Assembly: GCA_902781045.1 (NCBI GenBank)
Contig: CACZHT010000015.1
Span: forward strand, 1 to 64,000
Length of the DNA stretch: 64,000 nt
Origin: an uncultured Bacteroidales bacterium
GTDB lineage: Bacteria; Bacteroidota; Bacteroidia; Bacteroidales; Muribaculaceae
Direction of reading: 5' to 3'
Below the pieces are notes generated by a model, which was given only the letters and a program-made list of their open reading frames with translations, made no database searches and was not told where the DNA came from. Position 1 is the stretch's first letter. The number at the start of each line of letters is the position of its first letter. The position numbers and the translations under genes are program-made. This document shows, in pieces, positions 8,455-16,927 of this stretch.

Positions 8455-10187
8455 AGTCTTGCCAGAGCGATGTTGCATGGTCGGTCAGTGTAATGGTCAA
8501 TGTCTAGACACCAGCGATTGTCGCTGTCGGGCATGGACATGAAGCCCAAGTCGGGATAGTGCCGGGCGACCATGCCATTCTTGGCAGTGGGCAAGTATTC
8601 GCCCACAATGCGGTGATAGCCTCGGGCACGCGCTGCTTCGACCATCCGGTTGAGTGTGAAGCACTCCATGCCTCGCTTGAGCACCCGGCAGCTCATCAGC
8701 CAGGTGTCGACCAGCAATGTCGCGCTGTCCAACGGCCTCATCACCACCACGGCGATGAGTCCATGGTCGCCGAAGCGGTCACGCAGCGACAGGGCCATGT
8801 CGACCACTTCGCCGTCCTGCGCCAGCCGCCGGACATCATCCTCGCCGTAGCGGACAGTGCGCAAGTTGAACTGGTTGCTCCGTTGCGTCAACTGAGCCAC
8901 CCGCGGAGTATTGAACGAGTTGAACGGCTCGACTCGCGCCTCCATGCCCAGCGAGGCCAGAAATTCCTGCTCGTTGGCAAAGGTGCGCTTGAGCTGGACG
9001 CGCCGAGCCTCTTGTTGATACTGCTGTGTGCGCTTGTTGTCGACATCGCTGGCCGATGCCGTCTCAAACAAATTGAGGCTATACAGGTATTCCAGATAAT
9101 CAGAAGGATCCCTGGGCAGTTCAGGAACGGTGATGCCCGCGATGTGCTCGCGCACGATGGCTCGCTCAAATGGGTTGTCGTCCAGAAAAACCATTGAGTC
9201 AAACCCAATGTTCAGAATCTGCTGGATGGTGCGGATGTTGTCGACCTTGGTCTCCCAATTGGCTATGAACACGGCGATGTCGTCGAGCCTCAGCACCATG
9301 TCGGGATGCTTCAAGAAGGGCTCTTTGGCCACCGCCTCGTCGTTCTTCGACACCACACACAAGATGACACCACGCTGCTGCAGCTTCTTGACCCACTGCT
9401 GCAACTGTGTGAACACACGCCCTATGCCCAGGCCATGCCCCAACTGGATGCCCTCCAGCCCATCGTCGCCCACGACCCCGCCCCACAACGTATTGTCCAG
9501 GTCCAGGATGAGACACTTGTTGAACGTCCCGCGCAGTGCCGCGATGGCCTGCACGATGCGATAGGCCACAGCGGGCAAGGCATCTATCGACAGGACCATC
9601 TCGGTCGAGGCATAGACGTTGGGTGCAAACATCTGGTTGCGGCCCAGCTGACTCTGCACAGCGGCAATGTCGACAATCGACAGGTTGTCGTGCCGGCGCG
9701 CCAGCTCCATAAGCCCGACGTTGAGCTGACGCGTCTGCCACAAGAGCGATGTCTCCACCCGATTGGCATAGTTGCCATAGACCGTGTCGTCAATCTCAGG
9801 GTAGTTCAGGCAGATGATGCGCCGCCCAGACCAAGCAGGGTCGGTAAGAACGGACTCGATGAAGTCCAGCCTGCGCCGTGCCAGCGAGGCACGGTCATCA
9901 ACTGCCATGGCGGCATGCTGCGCCACAAGCTGATGGGTGGCCTGAAACAGGATGATGAACTGCGGGCACACCCGGTGCAACTCACTGTCCGGGTCAACGA
10001 ACTGCCGCTCCACCTGATTGTAGTCGGCCTCAAAGAGGTCGATGGTGAAGCCCATGTCAATGGCTGCGCCACGCACAGCAGTGGCCAGCAACTGGGTGGC
10101 TGTGTCGCCCACCAGTGCAGCCTTGACGCCAGGCAGGCGACTGTTGTCCTGCTTGAGCAATCGCTTGAGTTGTGTCAAGTCGAGCAT
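8451..10187 (-). CDS. FkbH-like HAD-superfamily glyceryl transferase/phosphatase
   Basis: 578 residues, full length for FkbH-type enzymes. The N-terminal SGNH-like region (about 1-215) is followed by a HAD-IIIC domain with the nucleophile motif LDLDNTLWGG (D229, D231), CVVSKND and FLDDNPFER, and a C-terminal GNAT-like domain (about 430-560, with DRFGDHGLIAVVV and NRMVEAARARGYHRI). Characterised FkbH proteins take 1,3-bisphosphoglycerate, load a phosphoglyceryl group on an ACP and dephosphorylate it to glyceryl-ACP. It is the first gene of the operon, behind a -7 box at 10207-10214. This supports glyceryl or a derivative as the acyl starting material here. Confidence 0.9.
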   Translation of the reverse strand: MLDLTQLKRLLKQDNSRLPGVKAALVGDTATQLLATAVRGAAIDMGFTIDLFEADYNQVERQFVDPDSELHRVCPQFIILFQATHQLVAQHAAMAVDDRASLARRRLDFIESVLTDPAWSGRRIICLNYPEIDDTVYGNYANRVETSLLWQTRQLNVGLMELARRHDNLSIVDIAAVQSQLGRNQMFAPNVYASTEMVLSIDALPAVAYRIVQAIAALRGTFNKCLILDLDNTLWGGVVGDDGLEGIQLGHGLGIGRVFTQLQQWVKKLQQRGVILCVVSKNDEAVAKEPFLKHPDMVLRLDDIAVFIANWETKVDNIRTIQQILNIGFDSMVFLDDNPFERAIVREHIAGITVPELPRDPSDYLEYLYSLNLFETASASDVDNKRTQQYQQEARRVQLKRTFANEQEFLASLGMEARVEPFNSFNTPRVAQLTQRSNQFNLRTVRYGEDDVRRLAQDGEVVDMALSLRDRFGDHGLIAVVVMRPLDSATLLVDTWLMSCRVLKRGMECFTLNRMVEAARARGYHRIVGEYLPTAKNGMVARHYPDLGFMSMPDSDNRWCLDIDHYTDRPCNIALARL

Positions 10188-10206
10188 AGACCTATCTTTA
10201 AGCGGG

Positions 10207-10214
10207 CAAAATTA
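10207..10214 (-). promoter_or_regulatory. -7 box for the FkbH-ACP-MBOAT operon
   Basis: TAATTTTG on the minus strand, 20 bases upstream of the FkbH-like start, in the 100-base gap after the acyltransferase gene. It suggests the six-gene operon has its own promoter in addition to read-through. Confidence 0.5.
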
Positions 10215-10287
10215 CTAAAAAATGTGCGTGTGTGCATCATTTTCGGCCCGAAAAAAAAATTCATTGTTCACTTCTGTGGCCGCCACA

Positions 10288-11316
10288 TCACAGACGCCAC
10301 CCTGGCTTGAACAGTTCCTTCTGGGCTGTGAATCGTGGGAACACTCTAATAAACAACGCGATAGTGGGAAACATCAGGGCCAGCACCAGCAACAGGGTCA
10401 GCAGCGACAAGGCCAGTCCGTCGCACCCGGTCAAGTACCTGACCAAGGCCCGCACCAGGGGAATGTAGACATAGTGAGTGCCCAACACCACCACAGAGTA
10501 TCGCCCCAGATAGTTGACTCCTGGCAATGAACCAATGTTCTTGCTGAACCACAGCAGGGCGACAATGGCTATAGACGACAGGCCGTACAAGGTCAGGCCA
10601 GAGGGCAACACCTGGCTGAAGATGTCAATCTCGCCAGCCAGGAAATAAGTCATCACCAGAGCAACCGGAAACGCCACCAGCCCCCAACGGTCGAGTGCCA
10701 GAGGCCGCAACACATCCCGCCCACGCAACAGCGACCCCAGCACAAAGAAGGGCATGCCCACCAGAGCCGTGTCCAGATAGTACAGTGGCTTGATGTGGCT
10801 GGCGCACAGAGCATAGCCACCTGCAGCCATGGCCAGCACGAAAGCCACCTGCACCCACCACCGGTCGGTGAGCATCTGCAGCACATAATAAATAATATTA
10901 ACCCAGAAGAGGCTCATCAAGAACCACAGCGGCACGTTGCAGTCCCAATAGCGTTGCGTGAGCGGCTGGACAATGTAGCCCCAGTGAAAGTCACCGTACA
11001 CATGCAGCCCGGCAGGCAAGAAGTGGACTGCCATCTGCACCAGATAGGCAAAGAGATAGAAGAATGCAAACGTAACCAGGATGTTGTTGACCTTCTTGCG
11101 GGCAAAGTCGAAAAATCCGCCATAACGCTTGAAGAAGATGCCTGACACAAAATAGTACATGGGCACCCTGAATGTCTGGAACATACGGTCGGCATTGTCG
11201 CCCAGGGCAGCGAACAACCCCGTGTCGACATGGCCGGTGACAATGAGCATAATGCACAAGCCCTTCATCAAGTCGATGAATGGCAGACGCTTTGCCGGTA
11301 TGTTGCCTCGAGTCAC
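10288..11316 (-). CDS. Acyltransferase-3 family membrane protein
   Basis: 342 residues with about ten transmembrane segments. The N-terminal signature RLPFIDLMKGLCIMLIVTGHVDTG carries the conserved histidine after TM1, and VPMYYFVSGIFFKRYG follows as in the NodX/OafA-like acyltransferase-3 group. The start is a GTG at 11316, about 29 bases downstream of a minus-strand -7 box; no ATG lies in the right place. It precedes the FkbH-like operon in the same direction, so it may act on the same envelope glycan. The acyl donor and acceptor are unknown. Confidence 0.78.
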   Translation of the reverse strand: MTRGNIPAKRLPFIDLMKGLCIMLIVTGHVDTGLFAALGDNADRMFQTFRVPMYYFVSGIFFKRYGGFFDFARKKVNNILVTFAFFYLFAYLVQMAVHFLPAGLHVYGDFHWGYIVQPLTQRYWDCNVPLWFLMSLFWVNIIYYVLQMLTDRWWVQVAFVLAMAAGGYALCASHIKPLYYLDTALVGMPFFVLGSLLRGRDVLRPLALDRWGLVAFPVALVMTYFLAGEIDIFSQVLPSGLTLYGLSSIAIVALLWFSKNIGSLPGVNYLGRYSVVVLGTHYVYIPLVRALVRYLTGCDGLALSLLTLLLVLALMFPTIALFIRVFPRFTAQKELFKPGWRL

Positions 11317-11344
11317 TGTGATGAAGACATGTGCTTTTGGAGCG

Positions 11345-11352
11345 CAAAATTA
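11345..11352 (-). promoter_or_regulatory. -7 box of the acyltransferase gene
   Basis: TAATTTTG on the minus strand, giving a short leader before the GTG start at 11316. It lies in the divergent region shared with rpoN. Confidence 0.45.
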
Positions 11353-11516
11353 GACATTTTTTCTGAAACCCACAACGTGCAATCGCCATATATTGCGCTG
11401 GCACACGAGAACACAACTCGACAATGCGCAACATCTCTGCACTCGCTCGCCCGATGTCGGACAACGAGTTTTTCACTTTTTGGCCACAACGTAGCGCGCC
11501 ATTCCAAAATAATTCG

Positions 11517-11524
11517 TACCTTTG
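11517..11524 (+). promoter_or_regulatory. -7 box of rpoN
   Basis: TACCTTTG, an exact Bacteroidetes -7 consensus match, 26 bases before the ATG at 11551. It supports that start over upstream in-frame codons back to 11230. Confidence 0.6.
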
Positions 11525-11550
11525 TAGACCGAAACCATAATGAAATAGCT

Positions 11551-13023
11551 ATGGCAGTTAAACAAGGATTGACACAGAAGACCGAGCAACGACAGCGGCA
11601 AGTGATGATTCAGCGCCAGCTGGGAAGCCTGGTCGAGAAAAATACGCTAGAGATTGAGGACGAGGTGCGCAAGGAGCTGGACGACAACCCGGCTCTGGAA
11701 GAAGTGGTAAACCCCGATGAGAAGGTCAACAGCACCGACGAGGAGGGGCGCGATTTCAAAGAGAGCAGCGACGACCTGCAGCGCAACGATGAGTGGAGCG
11801 AGGGCACGCTGCCCCAACGCCGCTATGGCGGCACGGTCAACAACAACGACCAGCGTTACGAGCCTGTCCTCGTCAGCGACGAGACCCTGATGGATGTGCT
11901 CATGCAGCAGCTCTACGAGCAAGACTTGACCGAGCACGACGAGGTCATCGCCCGCCACATCATCGGCAACATCGACGGCCAGGGTTACCTGCGCCGCCCG
12001 GCACGCTCCATTGCCGATGACGTGACATTCAAGGAGGGAGTGATGGTCGAGACCAGCGATGTGGAGCGTGTGCTGAACATGGTCAAGCGCCTGGACCCGG
12101 CCGGCATTGCCGCCGGCAGCCTGCAGGAGTGCCTGCTGCTGCAACTGCAGCGCAAGGACGATTTCATCAGCCGGCTGGCGCTGCATGTGATTCGCGACCA
12201 CTTCAAGGCCTACACCGACCATAACTATGCCCGCATCCAGGAAGCCCTCGACATCGACGCCGACACCATGAGCGACATCCGCCGTGCCATCCGCCGCCTA
12301 GACCCCAAGCCCGGGGCACCCTACGCCACGTCGATGGAAGAGCAACACGGACAGCAAATCACCCCGGACTTCATCATCGAGGAGAACGGCGACGAACTGA
12401 CCCTCTCGCTCTACAACAACATCCCCGAACTGCAGATTTCGCAGACCTATGCGCAACTGCTGGCCGGATATGAGCGCCAGAAGCCCGTCACCACCGCCGA
12501 CAAAGGCATCCAGAAGGTGGCCAAGCAGAAGGTGGAGAAAGCCAGCGGATATATCAACCTGCTGAAGATGCGCCAGAACACTCTGTACCGCATCATGCGG
12601 GCCATCATGGTGCGCCAGAGCGACTACTTCCACCACCAGGGCGACGACCTGCTGCTCAAGCCCATGGTGCTGCGCGACATCTCCGAAGACACCGGCGTGG
12701 ACGTGTCGGTCATCTCGCGGGCAACCAACAACAAGTATGTCGAGACCCCCTGGGGCATACGCTCGCTCAAGTCATTCTTCAGCGAGGGACTCAAGCAGAC
12801 CGATGCCCAGGGCAACGAGGTGGAAGTGGCCACACTGGCCATCAAGAAGGCCCTGCAACGGCTGGTCGACAACGAAGACCCGGCCGATCCTCTGAGCGAC
12901 GACCGCCTGTGCGACATGCTGCTGCAGCAAGGCTTCAAGATTGCCCGCCGCACAGTGGCCAAATACCGTGACCAGCTGAACATCGACACGGCACAGAAGC
13001 GCCGCCGCCGCAATCAACACTGA
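11551..13023 (+). CDS. rpoN: RNA polymerase sigma-54 factor
   Basis: 490 residues. The N-terminal activator-interacting region is seen as QRQVMIQRQLGSLVEKNTLEIEDEVRKEL. The core-binding domain follows, with DEVIARHIIGNIDGQGYL and RLDPAGIAAGSLQECLLLQL. The DNA-binding region has a helix-turn-helix (DISEDTGVDVSVISRATNNKYVETPWG) and near the C-terminus the RpoN box, here ARRTVAKYRDQLNI. It directs polymerase to -24/-12 promoters and needs AAA+ activators, none of which is in the window. The upstream open frame to 11230 is noncoding by its position before the promoter. The downstream PAP2 gene starts five bases after the stop, so they are probably one operon. Confidence 0.95.
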   Translation: MAVKQGLTQKTEQRQRQVMIQRQLGSLVEKNTLEIEDEVRKELDDNPALEEVVNPDEKVNSTDEEGRDFKESSDDLQRNDEWSEGTLPQRRYGGTVNNNDQRYEPVLVSDETLMDVLMQQLYEQDLTEHDEVIARHIIGNIDGQGYLRRPARSIADDVTFKEGVMVETSDVERVLNMVKRLDPAGIAAGSLQECLLLQLQRKDDFISRLALHVIRDHFKAYTDHNYARIQEALDIDADTMSDIRRAIRRLDPKPGAPYATSMEEQHGQQITPDFIIEENGDELTLSLYNNIPELQISQTYAQLLAGYERQKPVTTADKGIQKVAKQKVEKASGYINLLKMRQNTLYRIMRAIMVRQSDYFHHQGDDLLLKPMVLRDISEDTGVDVSVISRATNNKYVETPWGIRSLKSFFSEGLKQTDAQGNEVEVATLAIKKALQRLVDNEDPADPLSDDRLCDMLLQQGFKIARRTVAKYRDQLNIDTAQKRRRRNQH

Positions 13024-13028
13024 CCATC

Positions 13029-13667
13029 ATGGGACGACTCACAACCGGACGACTGCTTGTGGCTGGAGCTCGCTTCTTCTCGACCGTGCTCAGCCCGCTG
13101 CTCATGCCCACCTACGGCGCACTGCTGGTGCTGTGGACCTCGGTGCTGTGCCTGCTGCCCAACGGCACGCGCGTGACAGTGCTGGTGATGGTGCTGGGCA
13201 TCACCAGCGTGTTGCCCACCATCATGATTGGCATCCTGCACCACTATGGTGTCATCCGCGACAAGCGCCTCGAGAACCCACAAGAGCGCACCATCCCCTA
13301 CGCCTTTGCCGTGCTGTGCTATCTGGGGGCCGCGGCCTATCTCGACCACATCCACTCGCCTCGATGGTTCATCATGTTTGCCCTGGGCGGAGCACTGACA
13401 TGCCTGGTGGTGCTGGTGGTGAACCGCTGGTGGAAGATCAGCGCCCATGCCGCCGGCATCGGTGGCGTGGTGGCATTGATTTATCAGATTCATGTGCAGG
13501 GTCTGAGCGCTTTCAACCTGCTGTGGGTATTCATCGCCACGATTCTGCTGGCCGGCATCCTGGGCACGTCGCGGCTGCTGCTCAAGCGGCACACAGTGTT
13601 GCAAGTGCTGGCAGGATTTGCCGTGGGCTTCGCCTGCGTCGACCTGATGATGAAGTTCTTCGGATAA
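13029..13667 (+). CDS. PAP2-family membrane phosphatase
   Basis: 212 residues, about six membrane segments. The C-terminal half carries PAP2 superfamily landmarks: KISAHAAGIGG (histidine motif), then TSRLLLKRHTVLQVLAGFAVG, where R, H and the G-rich end match the C3 motif SRxxxxxHxxxDvxxG, with the last aspartate replaced by Gln-Val. The N-terminal KxxxxxxRP motif is not obvious; DKRLENPQERTIPY may correspond to it. The family removes phosphate from lipid phosphates such as undecaprenyl-PP. The replaced residue makes activity uncertain. Likely co-transcribed with rpoN. Confidence 0.65.
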   Translation: MGRLTTGRLLVAGARFFSTVLSPLLMPTYGALLVLWTSVLCLLPNGTRVTVLVMVLGITSVLPTIMIGILHHYGVIRDKRLENPQERTIPYAFAVLCYLGAAAYLDHIHSPRWFIMFALGGALTCLVVLVVNRWWKISAHAAGIGGVVALIYQIHVQGLSAFNLLWVFIATILLAGILGTSRLLLKRHTVLQVLAGFAVGFACVDLMMKFFG

Positions 13668-13717
13668 GGTCAGCAAGCAACCCTCAACTTTAAACTCTTA
13701 ACTATAAACTTTAAAAC

Positions 13718-14221
13718 ATGACTCCTTTAGTAAGCATCATCATGGGCAGCACGAGCGACCTGCCCGTCATGGAAAAAGCATGCAAGTGGCTCGACGAACA
13801 GGAAATCCCCTTTGAGGTCAACGCACTGTCGGCCCATCGGACACCACAGGCCGTCGAAGAGTTTGCACACAATGCGGCCGGCCGCGGCATCCGCGTCATT
13901 ATCGCCGCAGCCGGCATGGCAGCGGCCCTGCCCGGTGTGATTGCCGCCAGCACCACACTGCCGGTCATCGGCGTGCCCATTAAGGGGATGCTCGACGGAC
14001 TGGACGCCATGTTGAGCATCATCCAGATGCCACCGGGCATCCCTGTGGCAACAGTGGGGGTCAACGGTGCCATGAACGCCGCTATCCTCGCCGCCGAGAT
14101 GCTGGCCCTGACCGACCCGGCCATAGCCCGGCGGGTGAGCGACTACAAGGCCGGACTGGGCAAGAAAATCGAGAAGGCCAACCAAGAGCTGGCCACCCTC
14201 GACTATAAGTTTAAAGTGTAA
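13718..14221 (+). CDS. purE: N5-carboxyaminoimidazole ribonucleotide mutase
   Basis: 167 residues, standard for class I PurE. Conserved motifs are all present: MGSTSDLPVM at the N-terminus, ALSAHRTP with the catalytic histidine, AAAGMAAALPGVIAA, and the VIGVPI and MPPGIPVATVGVNGA loops. It converts N5-CAIR to CAIR in de novo purine synthesis in the cytosol. The gene is between a PAP2 gene and ispG, with about 50 and 84 bases of AT-rich spacer on either side. No purK is next to it. Confidence 0.96.
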   Translation: MTPLVSIIMGSTSDLPVMEKACKWLDEQEIPFEVNALSAHRTPQAVEEFAHNAAGRGIRVIIAAAGMAAALPGVIAASTTLPVIGVPIKGMLDGLDAMLSIIQMPPGIPVATVGVNGAMNAAILAAEMLALTDPAIARRVSDYKAGLGKKIEKANQELATLDYKFKV

Positions 14222-14305
14222 GGGGTTAACGGTTAAAGCTTTTTTGGGGAAAGGAACAGGTTTCCTGTTTCTTGATTCATAACTCAATTCTTAATTATTA
14301 AAAAG

Positions 14306-15955
14306 GTGTTTAATTACAAGCGACGCATGACCATCACCGTCGATGTGGGCGGGGTGAAACTGGGCAGTGAGTGGCCCGTGAGAGTACAGTCGATGACCAA
14401 CACCGACACCAACGACATCGAGCGCAGCGCGGCCCAGTGCCAGCGCATCGCCCAGGCCGGGGGCGAGCTGGTGCGCCTCACGGCACAGGGTGTGCGCGAG
14501 GCCGAGAGCATCGGCATGGTGCGCAACCTGCTGCACAAGCAGGGTTGCCAGGTGCCCCTGGTGGCCGACATCCACTTCAATCCTCGCGCGGCATTTGCTG
14601 CCGCCGCACTGTGCGAGAAAGTGCGCATCAACCCCGGCAACTTTGTCGACCCGGCACGCACATTCAAGAGCCTGGAATATACCGAAGAGGAGTATCAGGC
14701 CGAATTACAGAAGATTCACGACACACTGTTGCCGTTCATCCAGATTTGCCGTGACCATCACACGGCTGTGCGACTGGGGGTGAACCACGGCAGTCTGAGC
14801 GACCGCATTATGTCGCGCTATGGCAACACACCGGCGGGCATGGTCGAGAGTGTGATGGAGTTTCTGCGAGTGTTTGTCGCCGAGGGTTTCAACGACGTGG
14901 TCATCTCGATGAAAGCCAGCAACGTGGTGGTGATGATCGAGGCAGTGCGCCGCCTGGTGGTGGCCATGGACCGCGAGGACATGCACTTCCCGCTGCACCT
15001 GGGTGTGACCGAGGCGGGCTTCGGCGAGGACGGACGCGTCAAGAGCGCCGTGGGCATCGGCACACTGCTAGGCGAGGGGCTGGGAGACACCATCCGTGTC
15101 TCGCTCAGCGAAGACCCTGAGCTGGAGATTCCTGTGGCACAGAAGCTGGTACAATATGTCACGTCGCGCCAGGGACACGAGCCCATCGTGGGCGAGATGT
15201 GCCCAGGTTATGACCCCATCTGCCCACCACGACGCGAGCCACGTGAGCTGGCCGGCAGGCGCACACCGCTGGTCATCGCCTCGTGCGACCGAGCCGACCT
15301 CAAGGCCGCACTGCAGCCCGACCTGACCGACGACGAGCTGATTGACGTGGTCGAGCAGGTGATGGTCATCACGCCCGAGGGCACCAACATCCCCGGCTCG
15401 CTGTTGCAGCAGCTGCACGAGCTGGAAGCCGGCGGCAATCGGCTGCCCGTCATCGCCCGTGTACACTATGACGACACCGACAGCGAGTGGCTGCAGGTCA
15501 AGGCCGGAGCCGACCTGGGTCCCGTGATGCTGAGCGGTCTGTGCGACGGCATCTGGATTGACGCTCCACAATATCCCGACCAGGACCAAGTGGTGCGCAT
15601 CGCCTTCGCCATTCTGCAGGCCTGCAGGGGGCGCATGAGCAAGACCGAGTTCATCTCCTGTCCCTCGTGCGGTCGCACACTGTTCGACCTGCAGACCACC
15701 GTGCGCCGTGTGCAGCAGGCCACGGCCCACCTGACCCATCTCAAGATTGGCGTGATGGGGTGCATCGTCAATGGCCCCGGCGAGATGGCCGACGCCGACT
15801 ATGGCTATGTGGGGGCAGCAAGAGGCAAAATCAGCCTCTATAAGGGCAAGCAGTGCATCGAGATGAACATTCCCGAGGACCAGGCCATCGACCGTCTGGT
15901 GGCCCTGATCAAGCAACACGGCGACTGGCGCGAGCCCGGTGCCACAGTTCAGTAG
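14306..15955 (+). CDS. ispG: 4-hydroxy-3-methylbut-2-en-1-yl diphosphate synthase
   Basis: 549 residues. Catalyses the penultimate step of the MEP isoprenoid pathway, making HMBPP from MEcPP with a 4Fe-4S cluster. The TIM-barrel part has VRVQSMTNTDTND, VADIHFNPRAA, KVRINPGNFVD and GVTEAGFGEDGR. The C-terminal cluster domain has CPSCGRTLFD and GVMGCIVNGPGEMADADYGYVG, with the cysteine ligands intact. It is longer than the E. coli protein because of a central insert, as is usual for Bacteroidetes and plants. The start is taken as GTG 14306 (FNYKRR follows, as in related proteins); ATG 14327 is the alternative. Its stop overlaps the stop of the convergent DUF4886 gene by seven bases. Confidence 0.94.
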   Translation: MFNYKRRMTITVDVGGVKLGSEWPVRVQSMTNTDTNDIERSAAQCQRIAQAGGELVRLTAQGVREAESIGMVRNLLHKQGCQVPLVADIHFNPRAAFAAAALCEKVRINPGNFVDPARTFKSLEYTEEEYQAELQKIHDTLLPFIQICRDHHTAVRLGVNHGSLSDRIMSRYGNTPAGMVESVMEFLRVFVAEGFNDVVISMKASNVVVMIEAVRRLVVAMDREDMHFPLHLGVTEAGFGEDGRVKSAVGIGTLLGEGLGDTIRVSLSEDPELEIPVAQKLVQYVTSRQGHEPIVGEMCPGYDPICPPRREPRELAGRRTPLVIASCDRADLKAALQPDLTDDELIDVVEQVMVITPEGTNIPGSLLQQLHELEAGGNRLPVIARVHYDDTDSEWLQVKAGADLGPVMLSGLCDGIWIDAPQYPDQDQVVRIAFAILQACRGRMSKTEFISCPSCGRTLFDLQTTVRRVQQATAHLTHLKIGVMGCIVNGPGEMADADYGYVGAARGKISLYKGKQCIEMNIPEDQAIDRLVALIKQHGDWREPGATVQ

Positions 15956-16923
15956 CTCACGGCGAACGGAGAAGCTAGGGCACTCTTTGCGCAACCGACC
16001 GCTATATCCTGATTGGCAGGGGTCATGCCCACTTGCTTGCCATGGCTCAGCATGCTGTAGGATGCAAGAGGTGTGTCGACATAGCAGTGGTCGAATGTAG
16101 TGTTGAGCAATGCCATGGCCGCAGCGCACGACTCGACAAACATGCCAATGCCGCTCTGCAGGTGCAGCCAGTCGTGGGTCATCTGCCCGGTGGTGCCATA
16201 CTGGCTCAACGCCGTGCGGCGGGCATTCTGCAAGGCCGTGCCACATGGCAGCACCCGGTTGACACAGCCTGTGAGCGAAACCTGCCTGGCACAGCTGGCA
16301 ATTTGCTCATACATCTCATCGCTAGTAAAGCTCACCGGCTTGCCATCCACCTTGAGGGTGCCATTGGTCAGCTTGGGAGAGCCGTCGGGATAGGCCGGTG
16401 TGAGTATCCAAGCCAACTTGCCATAATACCCCCTGGCCCGCAACTGATTTACCATCGGCTGCAGATAGGGTGAAATGGTCGAGAAATCATGGCTCATGGC
16501 ACTGACCTGCTGCAGGGTGACCCAGTCCCAGTGCTCGTCGGCCAGTGCGTGGAGTGGAGTCGCCTGGGTCTGCTTGATCCACCCGTCCTGGCCGGCTGTC
16601 CACTTGTAATAAGCATTATAAGCCCTATTTTTCTTGAACAGTCGCAAGTGTGTGTCGAGCGATGCACCGCCGCAATAGAGGATTCCGACCACGACATGCG
16701 TCCTGGGCGCAACTTGCCGCAAGACAAACGGCAACAGTGCCAGCGCATCGTTGGTGTAACTGTTGCCGATGGCCAGCACGCGCAGCGTGTCGGGCAGCAA
16801 TCCATCGGGCAGCGATTGGGTCGCAGGTATCACCATGGGCTCGTCGGTCTTGACACTGCCGCAGGCGGCGACAAAGGTCGACATCAGGGCAAAAACGAGT
16901 GTCAATAAGGTCTTGTGTATCAT
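15949..16923 (-). CDS. DUF4886 SGNH-like lipoprotein
   Basis: 324 residues with a lipoprotein signal ending FVAACGS, so exported and probably lipidated. The DUF4886 pattern, an SGNH-hydrolase relative, is seen in LRVLAIGNSYTNDALALLPF (block I with serine), ILYCGGASLD, DWVTLQQVSAMS, and HDWLHLQSGIGMFV near the end, supplying the DxxH pair. Homologues often lie near carbohydrate genes and may be esterases; no substrate is known. It converges with ispG with a seven-base stop overlap, and follows the MFS gene by four bases on the same strand. Confidence 0.75.
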   Translation of the reverse strand: MIHKTLLTLVFALMSTFVAACGSVKTDEPMVIPATQSLPDGLLPDTLRVLAIGNSYTNDALALLPFVLRQVAPRTHVVVGILYCGGASLDTHLRLFKKNRAYNAYYKWTAGQDGWIKQTQATPLHALADEHWDWVTLQQVSAMSHDFSTISPYLQPMVNQLRARGYYGKLAWILTPAYPDGSPKLTNGTLKVDGKPVSFTSDEMYEQIASCARQVSLTGCVNRVLPCGTALQNARRTALSQYGTTGQMTHDWLHLQSGIGMFVESCAAAMALLNTTFDHCYVDTPLASYSMLSHGKQVGMTPANQDIAVGCAKSALASPFAVSY

Positions 16924-16927
16924 TGTT

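Noticed and set aside
8451..10187. FkbH-like gene as evidence for a polyketide cluster
   Set aside because: No ketosynthase, acyltransferase-domain or NRPS gene lies nearby; the MBOAT/SGNH partners point to surface acylation instead.
11230..11550. 107-residue N-terminal extension of RpoN
   Set aside because: It lies before a consensus -7 box and runs antisense through the acyltransferase gene start; the sigma-54 N-terminus begins at 11551.
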